Assembly (NCBI GenBank): GCA_963770315.1
Contig: CAVYPC010000002.1
Coordinates: 1,178,001-1,242,000 of the forward strand
Length of the DNA stretch: 64,000 nt
Direction of reading: 5' to 3'
Source of the DNA: VRUE01 sp963770315
GTDB taxonomy: Bacteria; Actinomycetota; Thermoleophilia; Solirubrobacterales; 70-9
Under the pieces are notes generated by a model that was not told the origin of the DNA, did not search any database, and saw only the letters and a list, made by a program, of their open reading frames with translations. The position numbers and the translations under genes are program-made. This document shows, in pieces, positions 43,333-50,727 of this stretch (its first letter is position 1; each line of letters opens with the position of its first letter).

Positions 43333-43762
43333 GCTCCCCGCCGCCGAGCTCCGGCGGCAGAGCACGCGGCCCCTCGGGATAGAGCTGGCGCAGCTGAGCC
43401 TCGCTCATCTCGAGGGTGTTCGCGAGCTCGGGCGGTGCTCCGACCACGAGCCACAGCGCCTCCTCATCGGTGTCGTTGAAGACCTGGCGCTCCGCCGCCG
43501 GCTCGACCAGGAGCGCGTCGAGCGGCTCCAGCTCCAGGGTCTCCCCTCCCACCCGGATCCGGCCGCGACCCTCGAGCAGCATGTAGAGCTCTTCCTCCCG
43601 CTGGTGGCGGTGCAGAGTCGAGGCCTGGCCCGGCCGCAGCCGCCAAAAGCGCGCCCCCAGGCTCGCGGCCCCCAGCTGCTTGGCCAGATCCGTGTTGAGC
43701 ACCCGCATCTGATTCGACTCGCGCCAGAAGGCTTCGCTGGCGCGCAACAGGCGATGGCTCAT
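43301..43762 (-). CDS. Cupin-domain protein
   Basis: 153 residues with a conserved cupin barrel: LRPGQASTLHRHQREEELYMLLEG split over motif 1 (HRH ... E) and motif 2 (PLDALLVEPAAERQVFND). GAGGGAG lies before the ATG at 43762. The tRNA-Val gene ends 24 nt upstream on the same strand, so both may share a transcript. Ligand unknown. Confidence 0.8.
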   Translation of the reverse strand: MSHRLLRASEAFWRESNQMRVLNTDLAKQLGAASLGARFWRLRPGQASTLHRHQREEELYMLLEGRGRIRVGGETLELEPLDALLVEPAAERQVFNDTDEEALWLVVGAPPELANTLEMSEAQLRQLYPEGPRALPPELGGGELRPPPASEPE

Positions 43763-43786
43763 CGCTGCTCCCTCGGGATGGTGGAG

Positions 43787-43859
43787 TGGGCACAACTGGG
43801 CTCGAACCAGTGACCTCCGCCTTGTCGAGGCGGCGCTCTCCCAACTGAGCTATGCGCCC
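43787..43859 (-). tRNA. tRNA-Val (anticodon GAC)
   Basis: 73 nt with a full cloverleaf: acceptor GGGCGCA/TGTGCCC, D-arm GCTC/GAGC, anticodon stem CCGCC/GGCGG, T-arm ACTGG/CCAGT, loop TTCGAGC and discriminator A. The anticodon loop reads TCGACAA, giving GAC but with C at position 33 where U is almost universal. CCA is not encoded. TAGATT at 43872-43877 is a suitable -10 box. Confidence 0.9.
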
Positions 43860-44290
43860 CAGGGGCACCTGAATCTACCAGCGCGACGACCGAGCTGGGG
43901 GGCCGGAGTCCCGGTCCCCGAGAAACAGATCCGGCGCGGTGCAACTTTTCGCTGGACGGCGTGTTTATCTATCTGTAGTCGCTCAGCGACGGCAGGGAAA
44001 CTTCAAAAAGCTAGAGGACCGACGAGCCAGCGACTTAGAACTCTCTGGCGGTACGTCCTTCGGAAGCAAAGGGCCCCATTTGGGGCCCTTTTCCGTTCCG
44101 GAAAGGCAATTACGCAAAAGGCGCGCACGGCAAGGGCGGCCCCCACGGACCGCCCTTGCGGCTCCGCCCCCCTGGCACCCCTGCCGCGAAACCAGACCCA
44201 AACTCGCCGGTCTACGAGGAGGTCCGGCTTCTCGATCCGGGACGCTATCAAATCCGCAACTCTTTGTCTGCGTTAGGTATGGCAACCCGT
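43860..44290. other. Gene-free stretch with two strong hairpins
   Basis: No convincing gene. An extended hairpin at 44061-44095 (core AAAGGGCCCCA/TGGGGCCCTTT with outer CGGAA/TTCCG) ends in a T-run on the plus strand. A second hairpin (CAAGGGCGG at 44131-44139, CCGCCCTTG at 44150-44158) follows. They can serve as terminators for zwf (minus) and for anything transcribed rightward from 43.88-44.06 kb, where a small RNA is possible. Confidence 0.55.
44061..44095 (+). terminator. Extended hairpin with T-run
   Basis: Eleven-base-pair perfect core around a TT loop, extended by a CGGAA/TTCCG stem across a small bulge, with TTTT inside the 3' flank. This is the best plus-strand terminator in the window, yet no plus-strand gene lies upstream of it before the tRNA. 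Confidence 0.7.
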
Positions 44291-45763
44291 CTAATCGAGG
44301 TGCTGATTCGGCAGGTGCCAGCGTCGCGGTGCGATCAGCTCGTCGATCGCCTCCGGCCCCCAGCTGCCGGCTGGATAGGACTGGACCGGCGGCGGGTCCT
44401 CCAGCAGGGGCTCGGAGACTTCCCAGAGGCGCTCGATCCCGTTCGAGCCGGTGAAGAGCATGCGATCGCCGAGCATGACGTCGTGGATCAGTCGCTCATA
44501 AGCGTCGAGGGCGCGCGCGGGGCCGCCGAAGGTGTCGGCGTAGTTGAAGCGCATGTGGGCCTCGCCGAGATGCATCGTCGGCCCCGGCACCTTGGCGAGG
44601 AAAGAGGCGGAGATGCTGCCGGGATCGCCCAGCTCGAAGGTGAGATGGTCGTGGCCGAACGACTCGGCGATCTGCTCGCAGTCGAGCGGAAACATGCGCC
44701 GCGGAGGCTCCGAGAAGGCGATGGTGAGGAGGTGGCGATTCTCGGCCAAGCGCTTGCCGGAGCGCAGGTAGAACGGGACTCCGTCCCAGCGCCAGTTGTC
44801 GACGAAGGCCCGCAGCGCGACGAAGGTCTCGGTATCGGAGTCCGTCGCCACCCCTGCCTCATCGCGGTATCCGTCGTACTGGCCGCGGACGACGGCGACC
44901 GGACCCACGGGCGACATCGAGTCGAAGACCTTCTCCCGCTCGATCGTCAACGCCTTTGCCTCCAGCGAGACGGGCGGCTCCATCGCGACGAAGCTGAGCA
45001 CCTGGAACAGGTGCGTGACGACCATGTCACGAAAAGCACCGGTTTCCTCGTAGAAAGCGGCCCGCATCTCGATCGAGCGCGTCTCGGGCACGTCGATCTG
45101 CACGTGGTCGATGTGGTTGCGGTTCCAGACCGGCTCGAACATCCCGTTGGCGAAGCGCAGCGCCAGCAGGTTCTGCACGGCCTCTCGGCCGATGTAGTGG
45201 TCGATGCGAAAGATGTCCTCCTCGGCGAAGACCGAAAGCAGGCATGAGTTCAGCCGCCGGGCCGAGGCAAGGTCTACGCCGAAGGGCTTCTCGGTGACGA
45301 CTCGAGCGCCCTTGCCCAAGCCGAGCCGCCCAAGGGCCTCGACAGTCGGGCCCGCCGCCTGCGGCGGCAGCGACAGGTAGTGAAGGACGTTGACGCCCTC
45401 CCCCATCTCCACCCGTGCATCCCCGAGCGCGTCGGCGAGGGGCTCGAGGCCCTCCCCGACCGCGACGAAGCGCAGGCACTCGGCAAAGTCGTCCCAGGCT
45501 TGCGGCGCAGGCGGGCGGCGGGCGGAGTCCTCGACCGCCTCGCGAGCCATCTGGCGGAATCCGTCCTCGCCAATATCGCCACGGGCCACCCCGAGGACGC
45601 GGAACCGCTGCGGCATCAGGCCCGCCCGCGCGAGGTGAAAGATCCCCGGCAGCAGCTTGCGCCTGGCGAGGTCGCCGGTCGCCCCGAAGAGCACGATCAG
45701 GTGATCCTCGGGGACGCGCTCGGACGAGACGGCGGCGGGCTCGGTCGCGGTCGCGGCGCTCAC
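44291..45763 (-). CDS. zwf: Glucose-6-phosphate 1-dehydrogenase
   Basis: 490 residues: NADP-binding VLFGATGDLARRKL, active site RIDHYIGREAVQN (Arg where most enzymes have Lys), RNHIDHVQI and the C-terminal YERLIHDVMLGD. It makes NADPH and 6-phosphogluconolactone. The GTG start is 5 nt after the aquaglyceroporin stop, so it is likely co-transcribed with that arsenic-locus gene. Confidence 0.94.
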   Translation of the reverse strand: MSAATATEPAAVSSERVPEDHLIVLFGATGDLARRKLLPGIFHLARAGLMPQRFRVLGVARGDIGEDGFRQMAREAVEDSARRPPAPQAWDDFAECLRFVAVGEGLEPLADALGDARVEMGEGVNVLHYLSLPPQAAGPTVEALGRLGLGKGARVVTEKPFGVDLASARRLNSCLLSVFAEEDIFRIDHYIGREAVQNLLALRFANGMFEPVWNRNHIDHVQIDVPETRSIEMRAAFYEETGAFRDMVVTHLFQVLSFVAMEPPVSLEAKALTIEREKVFDSMSPVGPVAVVRGQYDGYRDEAGVATDSDTETFVALRAFVDNWRWDGVPFYLRSGKRLAENRHLLTIAFSEPPRRMFPLDCEQIAESFGHDHLTFELGDPGSISASFLAKVPGPTMHLGEAHMRFNYADTFGGPARALDAYERLIHDVMLGDRMLFTGSNGIERLWEVSEPLLEDPPPVQSYPAGSWGPEAIDELIAPRRWHLPNQHLD

Positions 45764-45768
45764 GGATT

Positions 45769-46539
45769 TCAGCCTGACAGATGCGGCTCCCCGGGCCCAG
45801 CAGGCACCCTGATCGGCTCCTCAGCAGCTTCCGCGGCGTGGGGCAGCATGATCTCCGACGCCTCCTCGGGCGTGATGTCGGGATAGAGCACGCGGATGAC
45901 GACGATCGCCACGGCGCCGCCGAGGAGCTGCGCGACCACGAAGGCGGGAACCGACGCCGGGGCGATGCCGGCGAAGGTGTTGGAGAACATGCGGCCGACG
46001 TCGATTGCCGGGTTGGCGAAGCTGGTCGAGCTGGTGAAGAAGTAGGCGGCGCCGATGTAGGTGCCGACGGCCGCGGGTGCCAGGTTGCCCCGCCGCGTCC
46101 GCGCCAGCGAGAAGATCGCCAGGAGCAGGCCGAGGGTCGCGACTACCTCGGCGAAGAGGTGAGGAGGCGAAGCGCGGTGGGTGGTCGAAATGCTCACCGC
46201 CGAGAGCGCGAACATCGCGTTCGCGGCGACCGCACCGGCGATGCAGCCGCCGACCTGGGCCGGGATGTAGGCGAAGGCGTGGCGCCAGCGCAGGCCGCCG
46301 AAGCTCGCGTCGACCAACGAGACCACCGGATTGAAGTGGGCACCGGAGACCGGCCCGAAGATGAGAATGAAGACGAAGAGGCCGGCGGCCGTCGCCGCTG
46401 CGTTCTCGAACAGCTGCAGCCCGACGTCGCCTGGCGACAGCTGAGCCGCGGCGATGCCGGAGCCGATCACGGTGGCGGCGAGGAACGCCGAGCCGAGGAA
46501 CTCGGCGAAGAGGCGCCTGGGCATGGGCACGAGGTTCAT
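45769..46539 (-). CDS. MIP-family aquaglyceroporin of an arsenic locus (AqpS-like)
   Basis: 256 residues, six membrane helices, with the two half-helix motifs GAHFNPVVS (NPV instead of NPA) and SFANPAIDVGR. Aquaglyceroporins such as Sinorhizobium AqpS conduct arsenite out of the cell when paired with ArsC. The divergent arsR-arsC pair fits this role. A TAGCAT -10 lies 8 nt before the ATG with TTGAAA 17 nt further up. Confidence 0.82.
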   Translation of the reverse strand: MNLVPMPRRLFAEFLGSAFLAATVIGSGIAAAQLSPGDVGLQLFENAAATAAGLFVFILIFGPVSGAHFNPVVSLVDASFGGLRWRHAFAYIPAQVGGCIAGAVAANAMFALSAVSISTTHRASPPHLFAEVVATLGLLLAIFSLARTRRGNLAPAAVGTYIGAAYFFTSSTSFANPAIDVGRMFSNTFAGIAPASVPAFVVAQLLGGAVAIVVIRVLYPDITPEEASEIMLPHAAEAAEEPIRVPAGPGEPHLSG

Positions 46540-46547
46540 CGGCGGCC

Positions 46548-46593
46548 ATGCTAAGCATTGACAAACATGATTTCAATAGATATATGTAAATAG
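46548..46593. promoter_or_regulatory. Face-to-face aqpS/arsR promoters with shared operator space
   Basis: Plus strand: TTGACA (46558-46563), 17 bp, TATATG (46581-46586), 7 nt to the arsR ATG. Minus strand: TTGAAA (46571-46576), 17 bp, TAGCAT (46548-46553), 8 nt to the aqpS ATG. The two promoters overlap almost entirely in an A+T-rich patch, so one ArsR bound there should repress both; release would follow arsenite or antimonite binding. Confidence 0.75.
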
Positions 46594-46947
46594 ATGTCAC
46601 TCGATCTGGAGCTCGCGCCCAAGACCAAGCGGCCCGCTGGGGAGCCCTGCTGCGAGCCGGTCGTATATCCCGACGTGCAGCGCGAGGAAGCGCAAAGGAT
46701 GGGCGCGATCGCCAAGGCGCTCGGCGATCCGATCCGACTTCAGCTCGTCGACGTGCTGCGAAAGCACGCCGGAAAGGTCTGCGTCTGCGAGCTGGTTCCC
46801 CTCTTCAACCTCTCCCAGCCCACCGTCTCCCATCACCTCAAAGTGCTGCGCGACGCCGGCATCGTCGCCTCCGAGCGCCAGGGCCTCTGGGCCTACTACT
46901 ACGTGATCCCCGGCGCCCTCGAGGAGTTCTCCGCGTGGCTGCGCTGA
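46594..46947 (+). CDS. arsR: ArsR-type metalloregulator
   Basis: 117 residues: winged helix with KALGDPIRLQLVDVL, recognition helix LSQPTVSHHLKVLRDAGIV and wing QGLWAYYYV. The As(III)-sensing motif VCVCEL provides Cys63 and Cys65, and an N-terminal Cys pair (19-20) could supply further ligands. It probably represses itself, arsC and the divergent aqpS-zwf unit. Leaderless start. Confidence 0.92.
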   Translation: MSLDLELAPKTKRPAGEPCCEPVVYPDVQREEAQRMGAIAKALGDPIRLQLVDVLRKHAGKVCVCELVPLFNLSQPTVSHHLKVLRDAGIVASERQGLWAYYYVIPGALEEFSAWLR

Positions 46948-46993
46948 CCAGCCGACCAGCGGGCAACGGCAAGCCCGAATAGAGACGGGCGAG

Positions 46994-47389
46994 ATGGCAA
47001 GCGCACTCTTCGTCTGCCTGCACAACGCCGGCCGCTCACAGATGAGCCAGGCCCTCTTCGAACGCGCCGCCGGGGGGCGGCACCGTGCCCGCTCTGCCGG
47101 GACGACCCCAGCGGACCGCGTCCACCCCGAGGTGGTCGAAGCGATGAACGAGCTGGGCATCGACCTCGGCGACCGCCAGCCGCGACTGCTCAGTACCGAG
47201 GATGCCGAGTGGGCCGACGTGGTGGTGACGATGGGCTGCGGCGACAAATGCCCCTACATCCCAGGGCGCCGCTACATCGACTGGGACCTCCCCGACCCAA
47301 AAGGGCAGTCGCTCGACACGGTGCGCGCAACCCGCGAGGAGATCGCCAAGCGAGTCGAGGCATTGATCGCCGAGCTGGACCGAGCCTGA
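46994..47389 (+). CDS. arsC: Arsenate reductase, low-molecular-weight phosphatase type
   Basis: 131 residues with the CX5R loop FVCLHNAGRSQ (Cys8, Arg14), the relay Cys pair in GCGDKCPYIPG (Cys82, Cys86) and the catalytic Asp in DWDLPDP. It reduces arsenate to arsenite with thioredoxin or mycothiol/mycoredoxin; the pair type cannot be decided from sequence alone. It lies 46 nt downstream of arsR. Confidence 0.9.
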   Translation: MASALFVCLHNAGRSQMSQALFERAAGGRHRARSAGTTPADRVHPEVVEAMNELGIDLGDRQPRLLSTEDAEWADVVVTMGCGDKCPYIPGRRYIDWDLPDPKGQSLDTVRATREEIAKRVEALIAELDRA

Positions 47390-47428
47390 GCCCTCGCCGC
47401 CGACCGCGCGCGACCAAGCGGCAGCCGA

Positions 47429-47472
47429 AGGCGCCTACCGGAATCGAACCGGTGTAAACGGCTTTGCAGGCC
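47429..47472. repeat. attL: 44-bp direct repeat, orphan 3' tail of tRNA-Cys
   Basis: Begins AGGCGCCTACCGG and is identical over 44 bp to 52712-52755, the 3' half of the intact tRNA-Cys including the anticodon. It lacks the tRNA 5' half. It marks the left end of the integrated island. Confidence 0.93.
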
Positions 47473-47578
47473 CGTCAACTGGCGACGCATTCGGCTTACT
47501 CAAGCGGTTCCGCCAAACCGTGCCACCCTCCGTGCCACCGTCAGGGCGACTGCCAGCCCTTTAACCCTAAAGCCGCCC
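47473..47578. other. attL-proximal non-coding segment with CCGTGCCACC repeats
   Basis: CCGTGCCACC occurs at 47518-47527 and 47530-47539. A matching pair (CCGTGCCACC at 52587-52596, then TGCCACC at 52600) lies near the other end of the island. Spaced short repeats on both sides of the att core are what integrase or Xis arm sites look like. Confidence 0.5.
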
Positions 47579-48224
47579 TCACGCCGCCAGAGAACTTTCC
47601 ATCTGCTCGGGCTCCTCGACCCTTACGTACGGACGACAGGCCTCGACGAACTGGACGTTGAGAGGCCCTATCCGAGTGAATGGATCGTCCTCGATTGGGG
47701 CCTTGACGCGCCGATCCGAGGTGACAGTGGTCAGCAGAATGCCGCGGAGCTCGACGTAAATGGCCGTCACTGGGTGTTTGTCCCCGAACCGAAGCCGTAG
47801 GCGCTGAACCTCGGCCACGAGTGAGACCGTCTTCGTCATCGCGTCGTGCCACAGAGTTTCGCGTTCCCGCCGCCAACTCTCCTTATTGGGCGAATTCTCC
47901 CCCTCCATCAATGGGGCAAGCTCACGATGGCTACGCGATCCGGAGACAGCTTCGATCGCCTGTGCAAGCGCTCGGCACGCGTCATCTAGCACGGAACGCA
48001 GCTCTTCGGCCTCGCGCACCCCGGCGATCGTGGGCAAGCTGGCGGGTTAGCCGCTCTGCCTCTTCTGCTAACTGCCGCTCCATTCGCCTGCTTGCAGTCC
48101 AGGCCGCCGTTGCCGCGGCAGTCACAGCGGCGCCAGAGAGGATCAAGTCTCCTGCGGTCGGTGAATCCACGCGCGCAATTGTGTCGGGAGGACCGGCGCC
48201 GTTCACCAATGGATTCGCCAGCAC
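47579..48224 (-). pseudogene. Frameshifted membrane-anchored coiled-coil protein
   Basis: The 5' part (48224 to about 48020) encodes a hydrophobic helix LILSGAAVTAAATAAW, then SRRMERQLAEEAERLTRQLAHDRR. The 3' part continues one frame over as VREAEELRSVLDDACRALAQ to the stop at 47579. Removing one G from the four-G run (plus-strand CCCC 48019-48022) joins both halves into one protein of about 214 residues with a smooth coiled coil. It may be a decayed gene, a phase-variable switch or a sequencing slip. Function unknown. Confidence 0.7.
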
Positions 48225-48263
48225 TGATCCGTCAAAGCAATTCGACGAGCCCGAAGCAGCTGA

Positions 48264-48674
48264 TCAAGCGCGAGAGGACGCGCGGCTGTCGGCACTGCCG
48301 ATCTGCCAGCGGACCCCGGGGCCGAACTCCAGGACGACGCCACCCGGCGTAATCAACTCCCAATTGGGCGGATCGTCTTCTGCCTCACGGGCGGCGGGCT
48401 TCACATCGAGCAAAGAGCCGTCGGAGAGCTTGCAGCGCAGCTCGCCGGTCTCTTCGTCTATGTCGGCGTCGTCCACCGAGCGCCCGACCAGCTGAGCGGG
48501 GTCAGACGGAGACCAGTCAGCGTCCTGAGTAGCGAGATGCCACAGCTCCCCAGCCGAGTCCTTTATCTCGACGTGGAGAACCTCGGGATAGCCGATCCGA
48601 GCATCGACGATCGACCCACGCATGGAGCGCAGGACGTTGAGCGGTGAGGCATCGAGTGCTACTGCGGTTGCCAT
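48264..48674 (-). CDS. Hypothetical island protein, 136 residues
   Basis: Starts MATAVALDASPLNVLRSM and contains a central stretch GELWHLATQDADWSPSDPAQL and GELRCKLSDGSLLDVKPA, suggesting a small mixed alpha/beta soluble domain. Its ATG shares one base with the stop of the 58-residue gene (TGATG). No family recognised. Longer upstream reading in this frame crosses the small gene and is rejected. Confidence 0.55.
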   Translation of the reverse strand: MATAVALDASPLNVLRSMRGSIVDARIGYPEVLHVEIKDSAGELWHLATQDADWSPSDPAQLVGRSVDDADIDEETGELRCKLSDGSLLDVKPAAREAEDDPPNWELITPGGVVLEFGPGVRWQIGSADSRASSRA

Positions 48675-48850
48675 CAGCCCTTCCATTGTCGCAGCCAGGC
48701 CAGCAGTTCTCCATAGCCCATGTCTCGCTGCACGTTCCCAGACTTCTTCTCGGTATGTAGCGCCTCGCTCGCCTCGTAGCGCTCCCGCACGGTCAGCCCC
48801 GCCTCCTTGCACGCCTGACGAAATTGCTTGATGTCGCGCTTGCGGCTCAT
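48674..48850 (-). CDS. Small hypothetical island protein, 58 residues
   Basis: MSRKRDIKQFRQACKEAG opens a charged helical protein ending GYGELLAWLRQWKG. It is translationally coupled to the following 136-residue gene by TGATG, and the pair could be a two-gene unit. Composition and coupling support a real gene; no family recognised. Confidence 0.55.
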   Translation of the reverse strand: MSRKRDIKQFRQACKEAGLTVRERYEASEALHTEKKSGNVQRDMGYGELLAWLRQWKG

Positions 48851-48884
48851 AAGCGGCGACGAGTCTATTTAGCCGCCTCACGAC

Positions 48885-49083
48885 CTATCGATCAAGAAAC
48901 CTGTCGAGCAGCACTGCTGCCTCAGCCTCGGTGCCCGGCATCAGGTGGCCGTAGAGGTCGAACGTGACCTTGATCGAGGAATGGCACGTCTTGACGTGCT
49001 TTTCCGTGTGCGTCAGCCATCGCCGAGAGCCTAGAGTTGTCTGGGGGCTCGTGTGGCCGGCGTGCCGGTCTGCATCGCGCCGG
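48885..49083 (-). pseudogene. Remnant of a tyrosine recombinase (integrase)
   Basis: The 3' end encodes CHSSIKVTFDLYGHLMPG followed by TEAEAAVLLDRFLD, the C-terminal box of phage-type tyrosine integrases with the nucleophilic Tyr in DLYGHL. The catalytic Arg-His region and the whole N-terminal part are missing: only about 200 bp separate it from the Xis-like gene, where about 1.1 kb would be expected. A short MQTGTPATRAP start followed by a stop may be the original N-terminus. The island has probably lost mobility. Confidence 0.8.
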
Positions 49084-49296
49084 TCACACCCTCTCGCCGA
49101 GTGCGCGGTCGGCGTTTTCGGTCGTCCACCGCTCAAGCTCAACAACGGGAACGAGGCGCTTGCGCCCGCGACGGACCAGGCGCAGCTCCGGTACGACGTT
49201 GGCCTCGAAGAAGTCCGGCCCCACCCCGATCGCCGCTGCGGCCTCCGGTGGTGTCAGCGCGATCCGCGGAATCGAGGCGGCCAGCTTCCTAGCCAT
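49084..49296 (-). CDS. Excisionase-like helix-turn-helix protein
   Basis: 70 residues with an AlpA/MerR-type HTH: IALTPPEAAAAIGVGPDFF, then RLVRRGRKRLVPVVELERW. Small proteins like this lie directly upstream of integrase genes in actinobacterial integrated elements and act as directionality factors or regulators. Here it precedes the integrase remnant on the same strand. Confidence 0.75.
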   Translation of the reverse strand: MARKLAASIPRIALTPPEAAAAIGVGPDFFEANVVPELRLVRRGRKRLVPVVELERWTTENADRALGERV

Positions 49297-49977
49297 GCCT
49301 CCTCCCTATGACGCCTTCCGTCTGGCACCGTTTGCCCATCACTGCCTAGACGTATCCAGCCGCTACTTCGATACCCAGCCACTCCCCCGAGCCGCCGGCT
49401 GAACCCTTTCCCCACCGCCCACCTCAGTCCACCCGATTTCTGTCTCTATCGCTCGCCGCCAAGCCACTCTTCTCTCGCTTTGACTCCCCGCATCCAACGC
49501 GCCTCGCCACCCTGCCTCGACGTCCGCAGCCACTTCGCCTCGTTGCCGTGCTCGACTCCGCAGCTGACCACGGGCGCTCACATCGTGGGGGTGCGTGGTC
49601 AGCTGCAGACAAAGGGCTCTTTTGGCTCTACGAGGCGAAGTGGCTGCGATTCTCGTTTCCGGGGTTTTCGTCGCCCTTTTTGTCGCAGCCGACAGCGTTC
49701 ATCGAACAGCCCAAACCAGCCCTTGCGATAACAGCCCGCCGACCTACCCGCAGCCACAGCGCCGGGAAGCCGACAGTCAAGGGCGCTTGCGCCCGACCCC
49801 CGCAGGGGGTTGACGGCCGGCGAGACGGTGCTTCAATCGGAGAGGTCAAAGGTGGCCCCTTCCGGTCCTCTGTCTGATCACCAAACAGCTCGATTCGATG
49901 CCCTACGAAGGCCGAGACCCCAGCCCGAGGTCGCGGCACAAGCATAGGTCCGAGCGCAGCAGATCCCTCCCTGGATT
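49297..49977. other. Non-coding island segment with nested inverted repeats
   Basis: About 680 bp between the Xis-like gene and cyclase A with no believable gene. It contains a 19-bp and a 13-bp perfect inverted repeat nested in each other (49525-49648), a CCCCC-GCA-GGGGG hairpin near 49800, and T-rich patches after the large repeat. The composition differs from the flanking core genome. It could hold a structured RNA or a recombination/replication site. Confidence 0.5.
49525..49648. repeat. Nested perfect inverted repeats (19 bp outside, 13 bp inside)
   Basis: Outer arms 49525-49543 (begins CGCAGCCACTTCGCC) and 49630-49648 are exactly complementary over 19 bp. Inner arms 49560-49572 (GCAGCTGACCACG) and 49594-49606 are exactly complementary over 13 bp. 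Together they form one long hairpin with an internal loop and a 21-nt terminal loop. Confidence 0.85.
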
Positions 49978-50697
49978 TCAGAAGGAGATCGTCGAGTAAT
50001 AAGACGTGTAGCGAACCTTGTAGTCACCGACCGACTTCAGCTTCTTTTCAACCTGCGTCCACATGCTCTTTTCACCGCTATAGACGACGCCGAGATGCTT
50101 CTCTTGGCCGATTGCGCTTCGAACCTTCGGACTGATCCAAATGTTGTTCGGTTTCTTGGCGTAGTCGCTTAGCTCAACCGCCACGTAGACCGGCACCCCG
50201 ATCCAAATCAAATCTTGCTTGGTGGAATCGTCCCCTCGTTTCCCACTCTTGGCAACATCGATCTTCCCCTGCCCGATACCGACCCCGAAATCCAGCGGAG
50301 CCGTGATCTTGCCCTTCGTCAGATCGTTGATCTTGATCACGTAAGCCTTCAGGTCCATCGCCGCCTTAACCGCCCGCGAGGCCGCGTTGTCTCCTACGAA
50401 AAACGCGAGAGCGCCGTCGCCGTTGAAGCTGCGGAAATGCCCGTCGCGGTTCTCGATGCAGTAGACAATCGCCTGCAAGAAGGCGCGGTGCACCTTTACG
50501 CTCCAGAAGCTGGTCGCGTTTAGCAAGATCTTCCGCGACCCGCGCATGTCGATGTAGATCACAACTGCGTGGGGCATGCGCTTGATCTTGTTCGCGAACG
50601 TCAGGTCCGACCTCTTGGGCACCCCACGCGTCTCTTCGCGCTTGTAGGCGTCATCGAGATAGGAGCGGATCGTTTCTAGGTTCGTCGCATGCGTCAT
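49978..50697 (-). CDS. Class III nucleotidyl cyclase A (Pycsar-type), lacking the Asn/Arg pair
   Basis: 239 residues, essentially one cyclase homology domain. Metal-binding Asp50 is in VVIYIDMRGS and Asp94 in FNGDGALAFF. The beta4 region LDFGVGIGQGKI leads to IWIGVPVYVAVEL, where the catalytic Asn is Tyr171 and the transition-state Arg is Glu175. The Lys that selects adenine before the GD motif is absent, which argues against an adenylate cyclase. PycC enzymes of Pycsar systems make cCMP or cUMP on infection. It lies 30 nt downstream of the membrane effector. It may need cyclase B as a partner. Confidence 0.75.
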   Translation of the reverse strand: MTHATNLETIRSYLDDAYKREETRGVPKRSDLTFANKIKRMPHAVVIYIDMRGSRKILLNATSFWSVKVHRAFLQAIVYCIENRDGHFRSFNGDGALAFFVGDNAASRAVKAAMDLKAYVIKINDLTKGKITAPLDFGVGIGQGKIDVAKSGKRGDDSTKQDLIWIGVPVYVAVELSDYAKKPNNIWISPKVRSAIGQEKHLGVVYSGEKSMWTQVEKKLKSVGDYKVRYTSYYSTISF

Positions 50698-50706
50698 TTG
50701 ATCCCC

Positions 50707-50725
50707 GGAATTTCTGCGAAATTCC
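50707..50725. promoter_or_regulatory. Hairpin between effector and cyclase A
   Basis: GGAATTTC (50707-50714) and GAAATTCC (50718-50725) are perfectly complementary around a 3-nt loop, filling most of the 30-nt gap. It could tune the amount of cyclase A made relative to the upstream genes or be an mRNA processing site. Confidence 0.5.
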
Positions 50726-50727
50726 CG

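Noticed and set aside
43939..44454. Plus-strand frame across the tRNA-Val/zwf gap
   Set aside because: It crosses two terminator-like hairpins and the zwf 3' end and gives a basic, motif-free product.
49363..49945. Several overlapping short frames between the Xis-like gene and cyclase A
   Set aside because: All are low-complexity, mutually overlapping and without ribosome sites; the nested inverted repeats run through them.
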